Numbered from the stretch's first letter, positions 43,986 to 53,075 are shown. The stretch: 62,189 nt of DNA from UBA6016 sp964568395 (GCA_964568395.1 CAZMPN010000011.1:1-62189), one strand, 5' to 3'. The notes: generated by a model from the letters alone, not told the origin. Made by a program: numbers and translations.

Positions 43986-44532
43986 CAACTCCGTTAACGC
44001 CGCCTAGGGGTTCGAACCCCCTGAGCGCATTCATTATCGCGACGGCTTCAAACCCTGCGATATCCGCCGCTAAAATATCCGCTTCCTCCAGCAATCCGTC
44101 TCTAAGCAGCTTCTCCCTCATCGTCCCTTTGAGAAGAGGCGTTTTTGGCGTTATCCATACCCCGTCTCTAAACAGCGCTATGTTTGCTATAGAGGTGTCG
44201 GTCAAGAGACCGTTTTTTACTACGATTATGTCGTCTGCGTCGTCGGTTGACATAAGCAGCCTTGTTATCTCGCTTCTATCTAGGTACTTTTTGGAGTATT
44301 CTATATCCGCCTCTACCAGTTTTAATGTTTTTATCTCTTTTTTGACGTACGGCAGATATTCGACCGAAATGATATCCGCATCGTAAACGACTTTGCATCT
44401 ATATGCGCTGTTCGATGGCGGAGACAAAAACGACAGATCGAATTTTGCGCCCGTCGAGCGCCACATTCTCTCTTTATGAAGCTCTATATTCCAGGCTTTT
44501 CCATGTTCGCATCTTATCGTCTCAAAAAGCAA
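43975..44532 (-). CDS. pabC: aminotransferase class IV, aminodeoxychorismate lyase type
   Basis: PLP-fold class IV protein of 185 residues. The position after pabB and the motifs (TIRCEHGKAWNIELHKERM region, SNIALF-like TSIANIALF, TPKTPLLKGTMREKLL) support 4-amino-4-deoxychorismate lyase, which yields p-aminobenzoate for folate. It is much shorter than E. coli PabC (269 residues), as in other Campylobacterota. The PLP Lys is probably in the EYSKKYLDRSE region. The start overlaps the pabB end by 11 bases. Confidence 0.82.
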   Translation of the reverse strand: MLFETIRCEHGKAWNIELHKERMWRSTGAKFDLSFLSPPSNSAYRCKVVYDADIISVEYLPYVKKEIKTLKLVEADIEYSKKYLDRSEITRLLMSTDDADDIIVVKNGLLTDTSIANIALFRDGVWITPKTPLLKGTMREKLLRDGLLEEADILAADIAGFEAVAIMNALRGFEPLGGVNGVVRF

Positions 44533-45466
44533 GGTACACCTTTTTTATCATCTCTTCGTATTCGGACATAGGGTCGCTGTCTATAGTTATGCCGCCCCCG
44601 CTTTTATATACGAATCCGCGCTCGGTTTGTTCTATGTAGCGTATGGATACGGCGCTGCGTAGCGTTTTGCCGTCGAATTCGCCGAATATGCCGCAATAGT
44701 ATCCGCGCTCATACTTTTCGACGGCGCTTAAAATCTCTACGCACTTTTTTTTTGGGGTTCCGGTAACGGAGCCGGCCGGCAAAAGAGAAAAGAGTATATC
44801 CCCTAGCTTGTTTAGATAATTATCCTCTAGCGACCCGGTAATCTTTGAGATGGTCTGGATAAGCTTCTTGCCGTCGGCTTCCACAAGGAGCGGGGATCTA
44901 AATTTTTCGACTTTTACGTTTGAGGCCACCATGGATATATCGTTTCGCAGCAAATCGACAACCATCGTGTGTTCGGCAAGCTCTTTGCCGTTATCCAGGA
45001 GCTTTTTTACGCTCTCGTCATTTTCGTAAGGCGCGGTTCCTTTCATCGGATACGTGCTTATGACACCATCTTCTATTGTTACGAACTCTTCTGGCGAATG
45101 AATTACGACGCTATCTTTTATTAGCAGTTTATACGGGGCGCAAGAGGCGTCAAATATATCTTCAAGCGTTCCGCTCAGTTCCACTTTTGTTTCGCATGTC
45201 ATGTTGGCGAGATAGATATCCCCCATTTTGATATGCTCTTTTAACGTCTCTATTTTTTCCAGATACGTACTGTAGTCGATTGGATATTTGCCTATGATTT
45301 TCGGCGTTTTTGGTTTGTTACGAGGTTGCCGCCCCATCTCTATTTTGATCGAGTCCGGCATGGAGTTTTTTGGGTAAGCGAAACCACCGGTTTTGTCGTA
45401 GTTTATACAAAAAACGAACGGCGCTCCGAGGCGGCCGAGTTCGTTTATCTTATTTTGGAGCCGCAT
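44522..45466 (-). CDS. pabB: aminodeoxychorismate synthase component I
   Basis: Chorismate-binding enzyme of 314 residues for p-aminobenzoate synthesis. The catalytic core is intact: MKGTAPYENDES, VDLLRNDISMVA, LPAGSVTGTPKKK and GYYCGIFGEF. Compared with E. coli PabB (453) most of the N-terminal domain is missing, which is usual for this phylum. No pabA glutaminase is in the window. It overlaps pyrB at one end and pabC at the other, with folB 7 kb away adding to folate synthesis. Confidence 0.92.
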   Translation of the reverse strand: MRLQNKINELGRLGAPFVFCINYDKTGGFAYPKNSMPDSIKIEMGRQPRNKPKTPKIIGKYPIDYSTYLEKIETLKEHIKMGDIYLANMTCETKVELSGTLEDIFDASCAPYKLLIKDSVVIHSPEEFVTIEDGVISTYPMKGTAPYENDESVKKLLDNGKELAEHTMVVDLLRNDISMVASNVKVEKFRSPLLVEADGKKLIQTISKITGSLEDNYLNKLGDILFSLLPAGSVTGTPKKKCVEILSAVEKYERGYYCGIFGEFDGKTLRSAVSIRYIEQTERGFVYKSGGGITIDSDPMSEYEEMIKKVYLAF

Positions 45467-46337
45467 CTGTGATTAGTTTTTCTATGACGGCCATCCTGAT
45501 GGCGACGCCGTTTCGTACCTGCTCTAGCACTTTGCATCTAGGATCGGATAGGACGCCGTCGGTTATGTCTATGTTTCTATGTATCGGACCGGGATGCATC
45601 ACTATCAGATTCCTATCTCCTATCAGATCTTCGGTGATGCAAAAATCGGATGCGTAGTCCTTTAGGCTCGCATAGCTGACGGTTTCATGCCTTTCCGTCT
45701 GTGTCCTAAGGCTCATAACCACGTCCACTTCGTCTATGACCTCTCTTATGTCGTGCGTTTTTGCCAGAGACGTTTTTGGCATAAAGTGTGGAGGGGCCAC
45801 CAGTATGACCTCCATTCCGAATCTAGAGAGCAGCTCTATGTTGGAGTTTGCGACGCGGGAGTTTTTGATGTCCCCGACTATCGCTATTTTTTTGCCGTCC
45901 AGCTTTTTTAGGTGGTTTTTTATCGTAAAAAGATCGAGCAAGGCTTGCGTAGGGTGGGCGTGCGCACCGTCTCCGCCGTTTACTATCGAGCATGAGACGT
46001 ACTTTGAGAGTATTTGCGGAACGCCTGAGCTTTTATGCCTAACCACGATTACGCTAGGGCCCATTACGTCGAGGTTTGCGGCGGTATCGTAGAGCGTCTC
46101 GCCTTTGCTGGTGGAGCTTGTGCCGACATCGAGGTTTACTACGTCAAGGCCTAGCCTTTTTGCGGCGACCTCAAACGAGCTCCTAGTCCTGGTTGAGTTT
46201 TCGAAAAATATGTTGATGAGCAGTTTGTTCTGGTGTGTTTTGCACGGCTCTTTGTCGCCTAGGAACTTCTCGGCTCTTTTTAAAAGCTCCTCTATCTCTT
46301 TTTTATTAAAGTCTTCCGTCGTTAAAAGATGTCTCAT
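45450..46337 (-). CDS. pyrB: aspartate carbamoyltransferase catalytic chain
   Basis: Second step of pyrimidine synthesis, joining carbamoyl phosphate and aspartate, 295 residues. The carbamoyl phosphate motif is FENSTRTRSSFE (50-61), followed by GDGAHAHPTQALLD and the aspartate domain with HPGPIHR. It ends 16 bases inside the start of pabB, so translation is probably coupled. No pyrI regulatory chain is nearby, as in most non-enteric bacteria. Confidence 0.96.
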   Translation of the reverse strand: MRHLLTTEDFNKKEIEELLKRAEKFLGDKEPCKTHQNKLLINIFFENSTRTRSSFEVAAKRLGLDVVNLDVGTSSTSKGETLYDTAANLDVMGPSVIVVRHKSSGVPQILSKYVSCSIVNGGDGAHAHPTQALLDLFTIKNHLKKLDGKKIAIVGDIKNSRVANSNIELLSRFGMEVILVAPPHFMPKTSLAKTHDIREVIDEVDVVMSLRTQTERHETVSYASLKDYASDFCITEDLIGDRNLIVMHPGPIHRNIDITDGVLSDPRCKVLEQVRNGVAIRMAVIEKLITDAAPK

Positions 46338-46347
46338 GTTCTAGCTC

Positions 46348-47178
46348 TCACTTAAAAATCAGATGTAGCTCTTTTGCTTTTTCGAGTTTCTCCTCAAGGC
46401 TTTTCCACTCCTCGTTTTCGATGCAGGTTCGAAGTTCCGAGAGGTTTGCCTCAAATAGTCTTACCGATTCGAGCAGGTTTTGTTTGTTTTGCCTGAATAT
46501 CTGCGTCCATAGATCAGGCCTGCTTTTTGCCAGCCTACTCATATCCCTAAAGCCGCCAGCAGCCATGGAGAGTATATCTTGCGGATTTTCTTTAGATAAA
46601 ACGGTCGCCGCCAAAGAGTAGCTTATGATATGGGGTAGATGGCTGATGTAGGCCGCATGCGAATCATGCGTGGCGGAATCCATCTCTATAATCTTCATCC
46701 CCAGATCGGCAAATATTTTTTTTGCCGTGTCGGCTTGCAGTTTTCCGCTTTTTTCAAGGTCGCACAAGACCACCGTGGAGTTTTTATATAGCTCTTCTTT
46801 TGCGGCCGTAGGCCCGCTGTATTCCGTACCCGTCATCGGATGCGCGGCCACGAAATTCTCTCTTATCTCGCTTTTGACGGCGTTCGATATCTTCTCTTTG
46901 GTGCTTCCTAGGTCTATTACGGTCTGGGATGGGGTTGCCGGCGTAAACTCGGAGAGTATCTCGATGCATATATCTACCGGTGTCGCAAGTATTACGACAT
47001 CTTTTGTAAGCGCGCCGCTTAAGGATACTATCTCGTCTATGAGGCCCAGCCGCATCGCCTTGTCCGCATGTTCGCTATTCAGGTCGTAGCCGCTTATTCT
47101 GTACGGCGCAGAGCTGTTTTTCAGACCCAGTCCAAGCGAGCCGCCCATAAGTCCGAGCCCTATGATAGATATTTCCAT
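46348..47178 (-). CDS. tyrA: prephenate dehydrogenase
   Basis: NAD-dependent enzyme of tyrosine biosynthesis, 276 residues. The Rossmann motif is GLGLMGGSLG (7-16), and catalytic blocks include VAAHPMTGTEYSGP with its His, and HDSHAAYISHLPH. It lacks chorismate mutase or ACT fusions. The ATG at 47178 is chosen over 47205 because MEISIIGLG is the normal start and an extended -10 lies 40 bases upstream. It heads the tyrA-pyrB-pabB-pabC operon. Confidence 0.94.
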   Translation of the reverse strand: MEISIIGLGLMGGSLGLGLKNSSAPYRISGYDLNSEHADKAMRLGLIDEIVSLSGALTKDVVILATPVDICIEILSEFTPATPSQTVIDLGSTKEKISNAVKSEIRENFVAAHPMTGTEYSGPTAAKEELYKNSTVVLCDLEKSGKLQADTAKKIFADLGMKIIEMDSATHDSHAAYISHLPHIISYSLAATVLSKENPQDILSMAAGGFRDMSRLAKSRPDLWTQIFRQNKQNLLESVRLFEANLSELRTCIENEEWKSLEEKLEKAKELHLIFK

Positions 47179-47217
47179 TTTTTTAAACCACGCTTTTGTT
47201 GTCACAATTTGGTCAAA

Positions 47218-47226
47218 ATTATACCA
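47218..47226 (-). promoter_or_regulatory. extended -10 promoter for tyrA-pyrB-pabBC
   Basis: The minus strand reads TGGTATAAT, a perfect -10 with the TGn extension, 40 bases before the tyrA start in the tyrA/bamA divergent spacer. A -35 is not evident. The remaining spacer holds a small CCCAAA/TTTGGG hairpin with no known role. Confidence 0.58.
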
Positions 47227-47343
47227 AGCCCAAACTTTTTGGGTATTTTTGGCTCTTTTTGGACGCTGTTTCTGTCGGCTTTTTAAAACAAAAAAAGTTA
47301 AAATCTATGAAAATCCCTATACAACAACGCAAAAGGTTTTAAG

Positions 47344-49554
47344 TTGAAAAAAATCTCCGCCCTTATGAGTATAGCCGTAGCAGCAAGCTATGCTTTTACA
47401 ATACAAGATATTAAATATGACGGCTTGTCCAGAATTTCCCCGATGATAGCGGAAGAGTTAAGCGGAGTACGCAAGGGTGAGGCATTCAACTACGACAAGG
47501 TCGGCAAATCTATACTAAATTTCTACTCTCAAGGTTATTTCGAAGATATCTGGGTGGAAGAAAAAGACGGCGTACTTATCTATCACTTCAAAGAAAAACC
47601 GGTAGTGGCGAAGATAGAGTTTGCCGGATATTCGGAGACGGAAGTAGATAAATTCATGAGCGATCTGGGCTTCAAAAAAGGCGATAGCTACGACGACGAA
47701 AAGATAGAGAAAAGCAAAAAATCGGTTATAAAACATATCGAGGCAGACGGCTACTTCAATACGGTGGTAGAGGTCGACAAAAAAGACCTGAACGACGGAG
47801 CCGTAGAGGTTACTTACGTAATCAACAAGGGCGAGAAGATATATATAGACAAGCTGACTACGGTCGGCAATAAGAAACTAAAACAGGGCAAAATACTGCA
47901 TCAAGCGGCGAACCAAGAGCGCGAGTTTATGGGTTGGATGTGGGGCAGAAACGACGGCAAGCTGAAGCTGGAAGAATTGCCGTACGATTCCGCCAGAATC
48001 AAAGACGTATATATGCAAAACGGCTATCTAGACGCGACCGTCAGCGATGCGTTTTTGAAGGCGGACTTCAATACCTACACCGCTACGCTTGATTATAAGA
48101 TAACGGAAGGCGAGCCTTATACGATATCGGATATCAAGATAGAGCAAAAAGAGAGCGTTATAGACGACAAGCTGCTGTATGAGGGGTTAAAGCTAAAAAA
48201 AGGCGAAGTGTTTAACGTAGAGAAGCTCAGAAAAGATATGGACGTAATCAAGAATAAGGTTGCGGACAAGGGATATGCGTTTACGAGGGTCACGCCAGAT
48301 TTCATAAAAGACGAAAAGACGCATACGACCTCCGTAGTGTTCGTCGTCGAACCGGGCCAAAAAGTTTATATCAACAACGTATACATATCGGGCAACGCCA
48401 GAACGCTGGACAACGTAGTCAGACGCGAAGTTTTCTTGGCGCCGGGCGATCTTTATAGTTTGACGGATATGACGGATTCCAAAAACGCACTAAAAAGAAC
48501 AGGCTATTTCGAGGATGTTACGATAGACGAAAAAAGAGTCTCCGCCGATAAAATGGATCTGCTCGTAAAAGTAAAAGAGGCTCCGACCGGAAATATTATG
48601 GTAGGCGGCGGCTACGGCACTTACGACGGACTAATCTTTAACGCCGGAATAAACGATAAAAACGTATTCGGAAGCGGACTTAGCCTTGGATTTAACGCCG
48701 AGCTTTCCGGAAAACAAAACAACTTTGACATATCGCTTACGAATCCGAGGCTTAGAGACGGCAAATACTCTCTTGGCGGAAATATATTCTCCAGAAAATA
48801 TATCGCCTACGACTATACGGAAAAAAGTACTGGTGTCAGCGTAACGAGCGGCAGGCAGCTGACAAGATACCTGTCGGCCGGAGCGTCGTACCAGTATGCG
48901 ACGATTAAATACTCGGAACTGTCGTCCAATATTACGAGACCTGAAGATTTTGATAGCACTACAAAATCATCGGTAACGCCGTTTTTAAGTTTTGACAATA
49001 CCGACGACTACTATGTTCCAAGAAGAGGGATAACGGCCAGTACAAGCCTCGAGTATGCAGGGCTCGGAGGGAAAGAGAAATATGCGAAGAGCTTTTCAAG
49101 GGTAGGGTATTTCTATGGATTTGACGATTTGATAAACTACGATGCGATATTTAGGTATAAGGCCAGGTTGGGCTGGATATTCAATGACCAAAGAGTCGCA
49201 AGGGGTAGCAAGTTCTATATGGGCGGCCTCTCTTCCGTGAGGGGTTACCAGTCAAGCTCAATCGGCGCGAAAGACGCAAACAACTATCTACTGGGCGACA
49301 CTAAGACGTTCTCGCACAGCTTCGAGCTTAGCATGCCTTTGATTGAAGCCGCAAAAATGCGCTACTCGTTCTTCTATGATTACGGTATGATAGGTACTTC
49401 AAGCCTAAATGACCAAACAAGGGCCGGCGCAGGCGTCGCGCTGGAGTGGTTCTCTCCGCTAGGGCCGATACAGATTATATACGCCAAGCCTCTAAACGAA
49501 AAAACAGGCGACAAAACTTCGAACATAGAGTTTACGATAGGTTCGAGGTTCTAA
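47344..49554 (+). CDS. bamA: outer membrane protein assembly factor BamA
   Basis: Central pore of the beta-barrel assembly machine, 736 residues. A signal peptide (1-18) precedes five POTRA domains (about 20-400), marked by repeated KGE/KKGD turns. The Omp85 beta-barrel follows (about 410-736), with MGGLSSVRGYQ carrying the conserved VRGY motif and a terminal Phe. The start is TTG, with AAAGG about 7 bases upstream. The gene is monocistronic here, between divergent tyrA and convergent ppx. Confidence 0.97.
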   Translation: MKKISALMSIAVAASYAFTIQDIKYDGLSRISPMIAEELSGVRKGEAFNYDKVGKSILNFYSQGYFEDIWVEEKDGVLIYHFKEKPVVAKIEFAGYSETEVDKFMSDLGFKKGDSYDDEKIEKSKKSVIKHIEADGYFNTVVEVDKKDLNDGAVEVTYVINKGEKIYIDKLTTVGNKKLKQGKILHQAANQEREFMGWMWGRNDGKLKLEELPYDSARIKDVYMQNGYLDATVSDAFLKADFNTYTATLDYKITEGEPYTISDIKIEQKESVIDDKLLYEGLKLKKGEVFNVEKLRKDMDVIKNKVADKGYAFTRVTPDFIKDEKTHTTSVVFVVEPGQKVYINNVYISGNARTLDNVVRREVFLAPGDLYSLTDMTDSKNALKRTGYFEDVTIDEKRVSADKMDLLVKVKEAPTGNIMVGGGYGTYDGLIFNAGINDKNVFGSGLSLGFNAELSGKQNNFDISLTNPRLRDGKYSLGGNIFSRKYIAYDYTEKSTGVSVTSGRQLTRYLSAGASYQYATIKYSELSSNITRPEDFDSTTKSSVTPFLSFDNTDDYYVPRRGITASTSLEYAGLGGKEKYAKSFSRVGYFYGFDDLINYDAIFRYKARLGWIFNDQRVARGSKFYMGGLSSVRGYQSSSIGAKDANNYLLGDTKTFSHSFELSMPLIEAAKMRYSFFYDYGMIGTSSLNDQTRAGAGVALEWFSPLGPIQIIYAKPLNEKTGDKTSNIEFTIGSRF

Positions 49555-49556
49555 CG

Positions 49557-49585
49557 AAAAAATGGAGCTCTTAAACGAGCTCCAT
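49557..49585 (-). terminator. rho-independent terminator of the ppx operon
   Basis: Perfect 9-bp stem ATGGAGCTC and GAGCTCCAT around a 6-base loop, followed on the minus strand by six T. The ppx stop codon (49571-49573) lies in the loop. On the plus strand no T tract follows, so it mainly serves the minus strand, though the hairpin could also protect the bamA message end. Confidence 0.85.
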
Positions 49586-51040
49586 CGTAAAGTTGAGGCC
49601 GCTTCCCTTTAGGAGCATCTTTAGTTTCTCTTCCGCAAGATATAGCTTTCTATCCGTTTTTATATGGATAGCCCCTCTCTCAAACAAAAACTCCATCTTC
49701 GCATTGCACTTATCTATGGATAGCGCCTCCGCTATCGAGAGTATCGTGGAGAGCCACTTGATGCACTCCTCTTTGTTTTTGAGCATACCGTAGAATTCAT
49801 CATCGTCTAGACCGCTGAACCTTTTGCCGTGATATTTGACTATGGAAGCGACTATAAGCTTCTCCATATGGGTGAAGCCGTAGTCCAGGTTGTTGAGTAT
49901 CAAATAGTGGCTGTGATATCTGTGGCTATAGAAGTTTAGATATGTTCCTATGTTCAGAAGCTTCGCCCCGGCGTCCAAAAAGAAAAGTTCTTTGTCGTCC
50001 ATTTTATGGGCGCTCTTTAAGGCGGCGAACAGCTGCTTGGATAGTTTGCATATCTGCTTCGTCCCCTCGTCGTTTATTACGAACCTGTCAAGCAGGCTCC
50101 TGAGGCTTGGGCTGAAGTTTTTAGGAAATTTGTTGTTTTGATTTTGCAGTATGTCGGACAAGAATACGCCTTCTCTGACGCCGACGCCGCTGGCCACCAT
50201 CTTTTCGGCCCCTACCGTATCGATGACGGATTTGATAATTAAAGCGCCCTCCCTGATGACGTCGTATCTTTCCGGCTTTATTTTGAAGTTTTTCAGTTTT
50301 TGTATTTTGGAGCCTATGAGCTTATCAAGAAAGTCGGCTTTATCGGCCAGCGTAAACTCGAAGCCATGCAGGGTGTCGACCGGGTATTCTTGCATGCTCA
50401 TAATCGCATTCGCAAGCGCCCTGTTGGTGCCGCCTATGCCTATAATCGTTTTGGTTTTAAACTCGGGCGGGATTTTCGAGAGCTCGTTTTGGACAAACCT
50501 GACGGCTTCGTCGTGCGGGAGATTTTTGTCAAAAACCAACTCTTTTAGCCTGACCGTGCCGAGATTTAGAGAGATTAGGCCTTCCACTTTGCCGTTTTTT
50601 ATGAGCGCGAGCTCCGTCGATCCGCCGCCTATATCTACCGTAACCGCATCATCTATTTTTAGCATATTGACCGCCGCCACGGCGCCGTAGTGGGCTTCTT
50701 TCGGGCCGTCTATGACTTTGATCGCGAGACCTATTTTGTCTTTTACGGCTCTTAGAAAATCGGCCCTATTTGGCGCATCCCTGACGGCGGAAGTTGCGAC
50801 GCATAGTATTTTTCTTGCTTTGTAGCTCTTTGCTATAGACAAAAACCCTTCTAGGGCGTTAAGCGCTCTATCTACCGCATCCGGTTGCAAATTGCCGCCG
50901 TTTTCATAGGCGCCTTCTGATATTCTGACTTTTGATTTTATTTCTTTGAGGAGGTGAAACCCAAACCTGCTGGTGCGTTCGAAGACGACCATTCTGGCAG
51001 AGTTTGAGCCGATGTCGATAACGGCGGTTATTCGAGCCAT
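49571..51040 (-). CDS. ppx: Ppx/GppA family exopolyphosphatase/pppGpp phosphatase
   Basis: Acetate/Hsp70-actin-fold phosphatase of 489 residues. Nucleotide/phosphate motifs are DIGSNSARMVVFE (9-21), ATSAVRDAPNR, DIGGGSTELALI and GIGGTNRALA. A C-terminal helical HD-like domain occupies about 300-489. Members cut polyphosphate, pppGpp or both; the form cannot be decided here. The partner polyphosphate kinase is at 2624-4726. It follows the ferredoxin gene after 4 bp. Confidence 0.92.
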   Translation of the reverse strand: MARITAVIDIGSNSARMVVFERTSRFGFHLLKEIKSKVRISEGAYENGGNLQPDAVDRALNALEGFLSIAKSYKARKILCVATSAVRDAPNRADFLRAVKDKIGLAIKVIDGPKEAHYGAVAAVNMLKIDDAVTVDIGGGSTELALIKNGKVEGLISLNLGTVRLKELVFDKNLPHDEAVRFVQNELSKIPPEFKTKTIIGIGGTNRALANAIMSMQEYPVDTLHGFEFTLADKADFLDKLIGSKIQKLKNFKIKPERYDVIREGALIIKSVIDTVGAEKMVASGVGVREGVFLSDILQNQNNKFPKNFSPSLRSLLDRFVINDEGTKQICKLSKQLFAALKSAHKMDDKELFFLDAGAKLLNIGTYLNFYSHRYHSHYLILNNLDYGFTHMEKLIVASIVKYHGKRFSGLDDDEFYGMLKNKEECIKWLSTILSIAEALSIDKCNAKMEFLFERGAIHIKTDRKLYLAEEKLKMLLKGSGLNFTMELV

Positions 51041-51044
51041 GCCG

Positions 51045-51296
51045 TTAGTTTTTGTTTTGGAGCTGTTTAAATTTAAACTTCAATTCTTCAAGTGTTTCTT
51101 GCGTATCAGGGTCTAGTTTGATACAGTCTACCGGACATACGGCGACGCAAGCCGGTTCATCATAGTGGCCTACGCACTCCGTGCATCTGTCGGCATCTAT
51201 TACATAAATAGGATCACCTTCGGAAATAGCCCCGTTAGGACACTCGTCTACGCACGCATCGCATGCGATGCACTCGTCTGTTATCAGTAAAGCCAT
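51045..51296 (-). CDS. YfhL-type 2[4Fe-4S] ferredoxin
   Basis: Small electron carrier of 83 residues with two cubane clusters. The first site is CIACDACVDECP (C-x2-C-x2-C-x3-C pattern). The second is CTECVGHYDEPACVAVCP, with eight residues between the second and third Cys, the insertion typical of Allochromatium-type ferredoxins with very low potential. A C-terminal helical extension follows. It sits between ppx and cosR, as in Campylobacter jejuni (fdxB). Confidence 0.93.
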   Translation of the reverse strand: MALLITDECIACDACVDECPNGAISEGDPIYVIDADRCTECVGHYDEPACVAVCPVDCIKLDPDTQETLEELKFKFKQLQNKN

Positions 51297-51363
51297 ACTA
51301 AAACTCGCTTATATTGTATTCCGGGCGAAGTTATACAAAATCAAAACTTAATCTTTTTTGATT

Positions 51364-52044
51364 TTATTGATCGCATGCAGGTTTTGGATAGCAAAACCTG
51401 TAACCTCTCCTTCTGACCGTCTCGATAGTCGAGATTTCAAGAGGTTTATCCATTTTTTGTCTGATTTGGTTGATTGCGACTTCGATTACGTTTGGGGTAA
51501 CGAGTTCCGGCTCTTCCCAAATCGCATCCAGAAGCTGCTCTTTGGAGACTATCTGATCCCTGTGTCTGGCAAGATGCGTCAGGACTTCGAAAGGTTTGCC
51601 TTTTAGCTCTATCTCCACGCCTTTGAATGTAATCTTCTCTTCATCCGGGTCTATTACGAGATCTTCGATTTCTATTATGCTTGTTCCGCCAAATCTTAGC
51701 CTTGCCTCTATCCTGGCTACCAACACATCAAAGTCAAACGGTTTTCTGATATAGTCGTCGGCGCCGGCTCTAAGCCCTTCTATTTCGTCTTCTTTTTCCA
51801 TTTTCGATGATAGGAGTATCACCGCGGTTCTATTTGATTTTTTCTTTATGCTCTCTATTAGTTCTTTTACGTCGCCGTCCGGCATTAGCCAATTTACTAT
51901 TATAAGATCGTAGTTTCTGATGCTGATGAAATACATCGCATCTTTGATGCTCTCGGCATCGTCTGTCTGATAACCTAGTTCGCTAAGACCTTCAGTTACC
52001 GTTTTGTTTAACGCGGTTTCGTTTTCAACCACCAAAATTCTCAT
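51364..52044 (-). CDS. cosR: orphan OmpR-type regulator, CosR/HsrA-like
   Basis: Response-regulator-like transcription factor of 226 residues. The receiver-like domain (1-120) lacks the normal phosphorylation site: Asn51 in IIVNWLMP replaces Asp, and the acidic pocket reads VVENE. Lys in YIRKPFD is kept. The C-terminal winged helix (about 125-222) has KPFEVLTHLARHRDQIVSK and IRQKMDKP. C. jejuni CosR and H. pylori HsrA are essential phosphorylation-independent regulators of oxidative stress and metabolism genes; the neighbours (ferredoxin, ppx, folB) agree. No histidine kinase gene is adjacent. Confidence 0.9.
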   Translation of the reverse strand: MRILVVENETALNKTVTEGLSELGYQTDDAESIKDAMYFISIRNYDLIIVNWLMPDGDVKELIESIKKKSNRTAVILLSSKMEKEDEIEGLRAGADDYIRKPFDFDVLVARIEARLRFGGTSIIEIEDLVIDPDEEKITFKGVEIELKGKPFEVLTHLARHRDQIVSKEQLLDAIWEEPELVTPNVIEVAINQIRQKMDKPLEISTIETVRRRGYRFCYPKPACDQ

Positions 52045-52073
52045 TTACGTTAGCCCTTAAAAATTTTTGGTGG

Positions 52074-52082
52074 ATTATAGCA
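52074..52082 (-). promoter_or_regulatory. extended -10 promoter for cosR
   Basis: The minus strand reads TGCTATAAT, a perfect extended -10, 30 bases before the cosR ATG. AT-rich sequence upstream (CTTAAAAAAGTTTAAAAT) could hold an autoregulatory site, but the CosR motif is too loose to call. The RBS is AAGGG. Confidence 0.62.
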
Positions 52083-52104
52083 GAAATTTTAAACTTTTTT
52101 AAGG

Positions 52105-52437
52105 TTAGCTGAAATTTTTTTCAAAAATTATTCCGACTTTCGCGTCGCTTCTAATTTCAGGCTTTACTATTTTTAGCTCTATGCTTTCGATTTGTGGATT
52201 TTTTGCTTTTAATGTTTCGCAGACGCATACGGCGGCCTCTTCCAAAAGCCTAAATTTTTTCAGCTGCATCTCTTTTTTTATCTCTCGGCAGATTTTCATA
52301 TAATCCAGAAAACCGCCCTTTGTATGCTCGTAAGCTACCTTTGCGGATACTATTACCGTCTGCTCGTTTGTGCGCTCCTCCTTCATGATTCCTATAATCG
52401 TCTTAAAAGAGAGATCCTCGATTAGAAGCTGCATCAT
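52105..52437 (-). CDS. folB: dihydroneopterin aldolase
   Basis: Folate pathway enzyme, 110 residues. The DHNA fold starts LLIEDLSFKTIIGIMKEER, with the conserved catalytic-site Glu in GIMKEERTNEQ and the usual AAVCVCETL helix followed by IESIELKIVKPE. It is slightly divergent from E. coli FolB. The first ATG overlaps the plsY stop (ATGA); a second ATG directly follows. With pabB and pabC it adds a third folate gene to the window. Confidence 0.88.
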   Translation of the reverse strand: MMQLLIEDLSFKTIIGIMKEERTNEQTVIVSAKVAYEHTKGGFLDYMKICREIKKEMQLKKFRLLEEAAVCVCETLKAKNPQIESIELKIVKPEIRSDAKVGIIFEKNFS

Positions 52438-53075
52438 ATTACTTTTGACTCCTCGCCGCTAATAAGTCTTAAAATATTAGGTATATGTTTGTATACCACT
52501 ATTATAGCTATGATGGCAAGAGGGGAGATGCTGCCGGCGTCGAAAGCCTTTGGAAGCGGAGAGAAGTAAGCCGCTATTAGGCCGACAAGCCCAATCAGCG
52601 ACGAAACCGACGAGATTTTAAGCGTTTTGGCCGATACGAACCAGCATATTACCGCAATGATCGCATGAAGCGGCAACAAAAAAGCGACGGCGCCTATGGC
52701 GGTGGCGACCCCTTTGCCGCCCTCGAAGCCTAGATACGGGCTAAAGCAGTGTCCGAGTACCGCGAGCACGCCCATAGTCCAAAGTACGGATACGTCAAGT
52801 TTGAATATAAAAGCGGCTACCGCAAGAGGCACGAGAGCTTTTAGCGCATCAGCCGCCAGCGTCATCGCTCCGAGTTTTTTTGCTAGGGCTGGATCCTTTT
52901 CTTTTACTACTCTAAGCACGTTTGTGGCGCCTATGCTTTTGCTGCCGGCATCTCTGATATTCACTCCGGCCATGGTCTTTGCAAAAACATATCCGAACGG
53001 AATGCCGCCGATCAGGTAGGCCGCAAGGTAAAAAATAACGTTTATATTGGTAAGTGCTTCTAGTAGTCCGCCCAT
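52434..53075 (-). CDS. plsY: glycerol-3-phosphate acyltransferase PlsY
   Basis: Membrane acyltransferase that uses acyl-phosphate to make lysophosphatidic acid, 213 residues, with about five to seven membrane segments. Family motifs are YLIGGIPFGYVFAK, AGSKSIGATNVLRV and GHCFSPYLGFEGGKGVATAIG. It is the first gene of a minus-strand pair with folB and diverges from nadA. Confidence 0.96.
   Translation of the reverse strand: MGGLLEALTNINVIFYLAAYLIGGIPFGYVFAKTMAGVNIRDAGSKSIGATNVLRVVKEKDPALAKKLGAMTLAADALKALVPLAVAAFIFKLDVSVLWTMGVLAVLGHCFSPYLGFEGGKGVATAIGAVAFLLPLHAIIAVICWFVSAKTLKISSVSSLIGLVGLIAAYFSPLPKAFDAGSISPLAIIAIIVVYKHIPNILRLISGEESKVI

Noticed and set aside
47229..47243. CCCAAA-CTT-TTTGGG hairpin between tyrA and bamA as a terminator
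   Set aside because: It lies in a divergent region where no transcript should end, and the stem is short and AT-rich.
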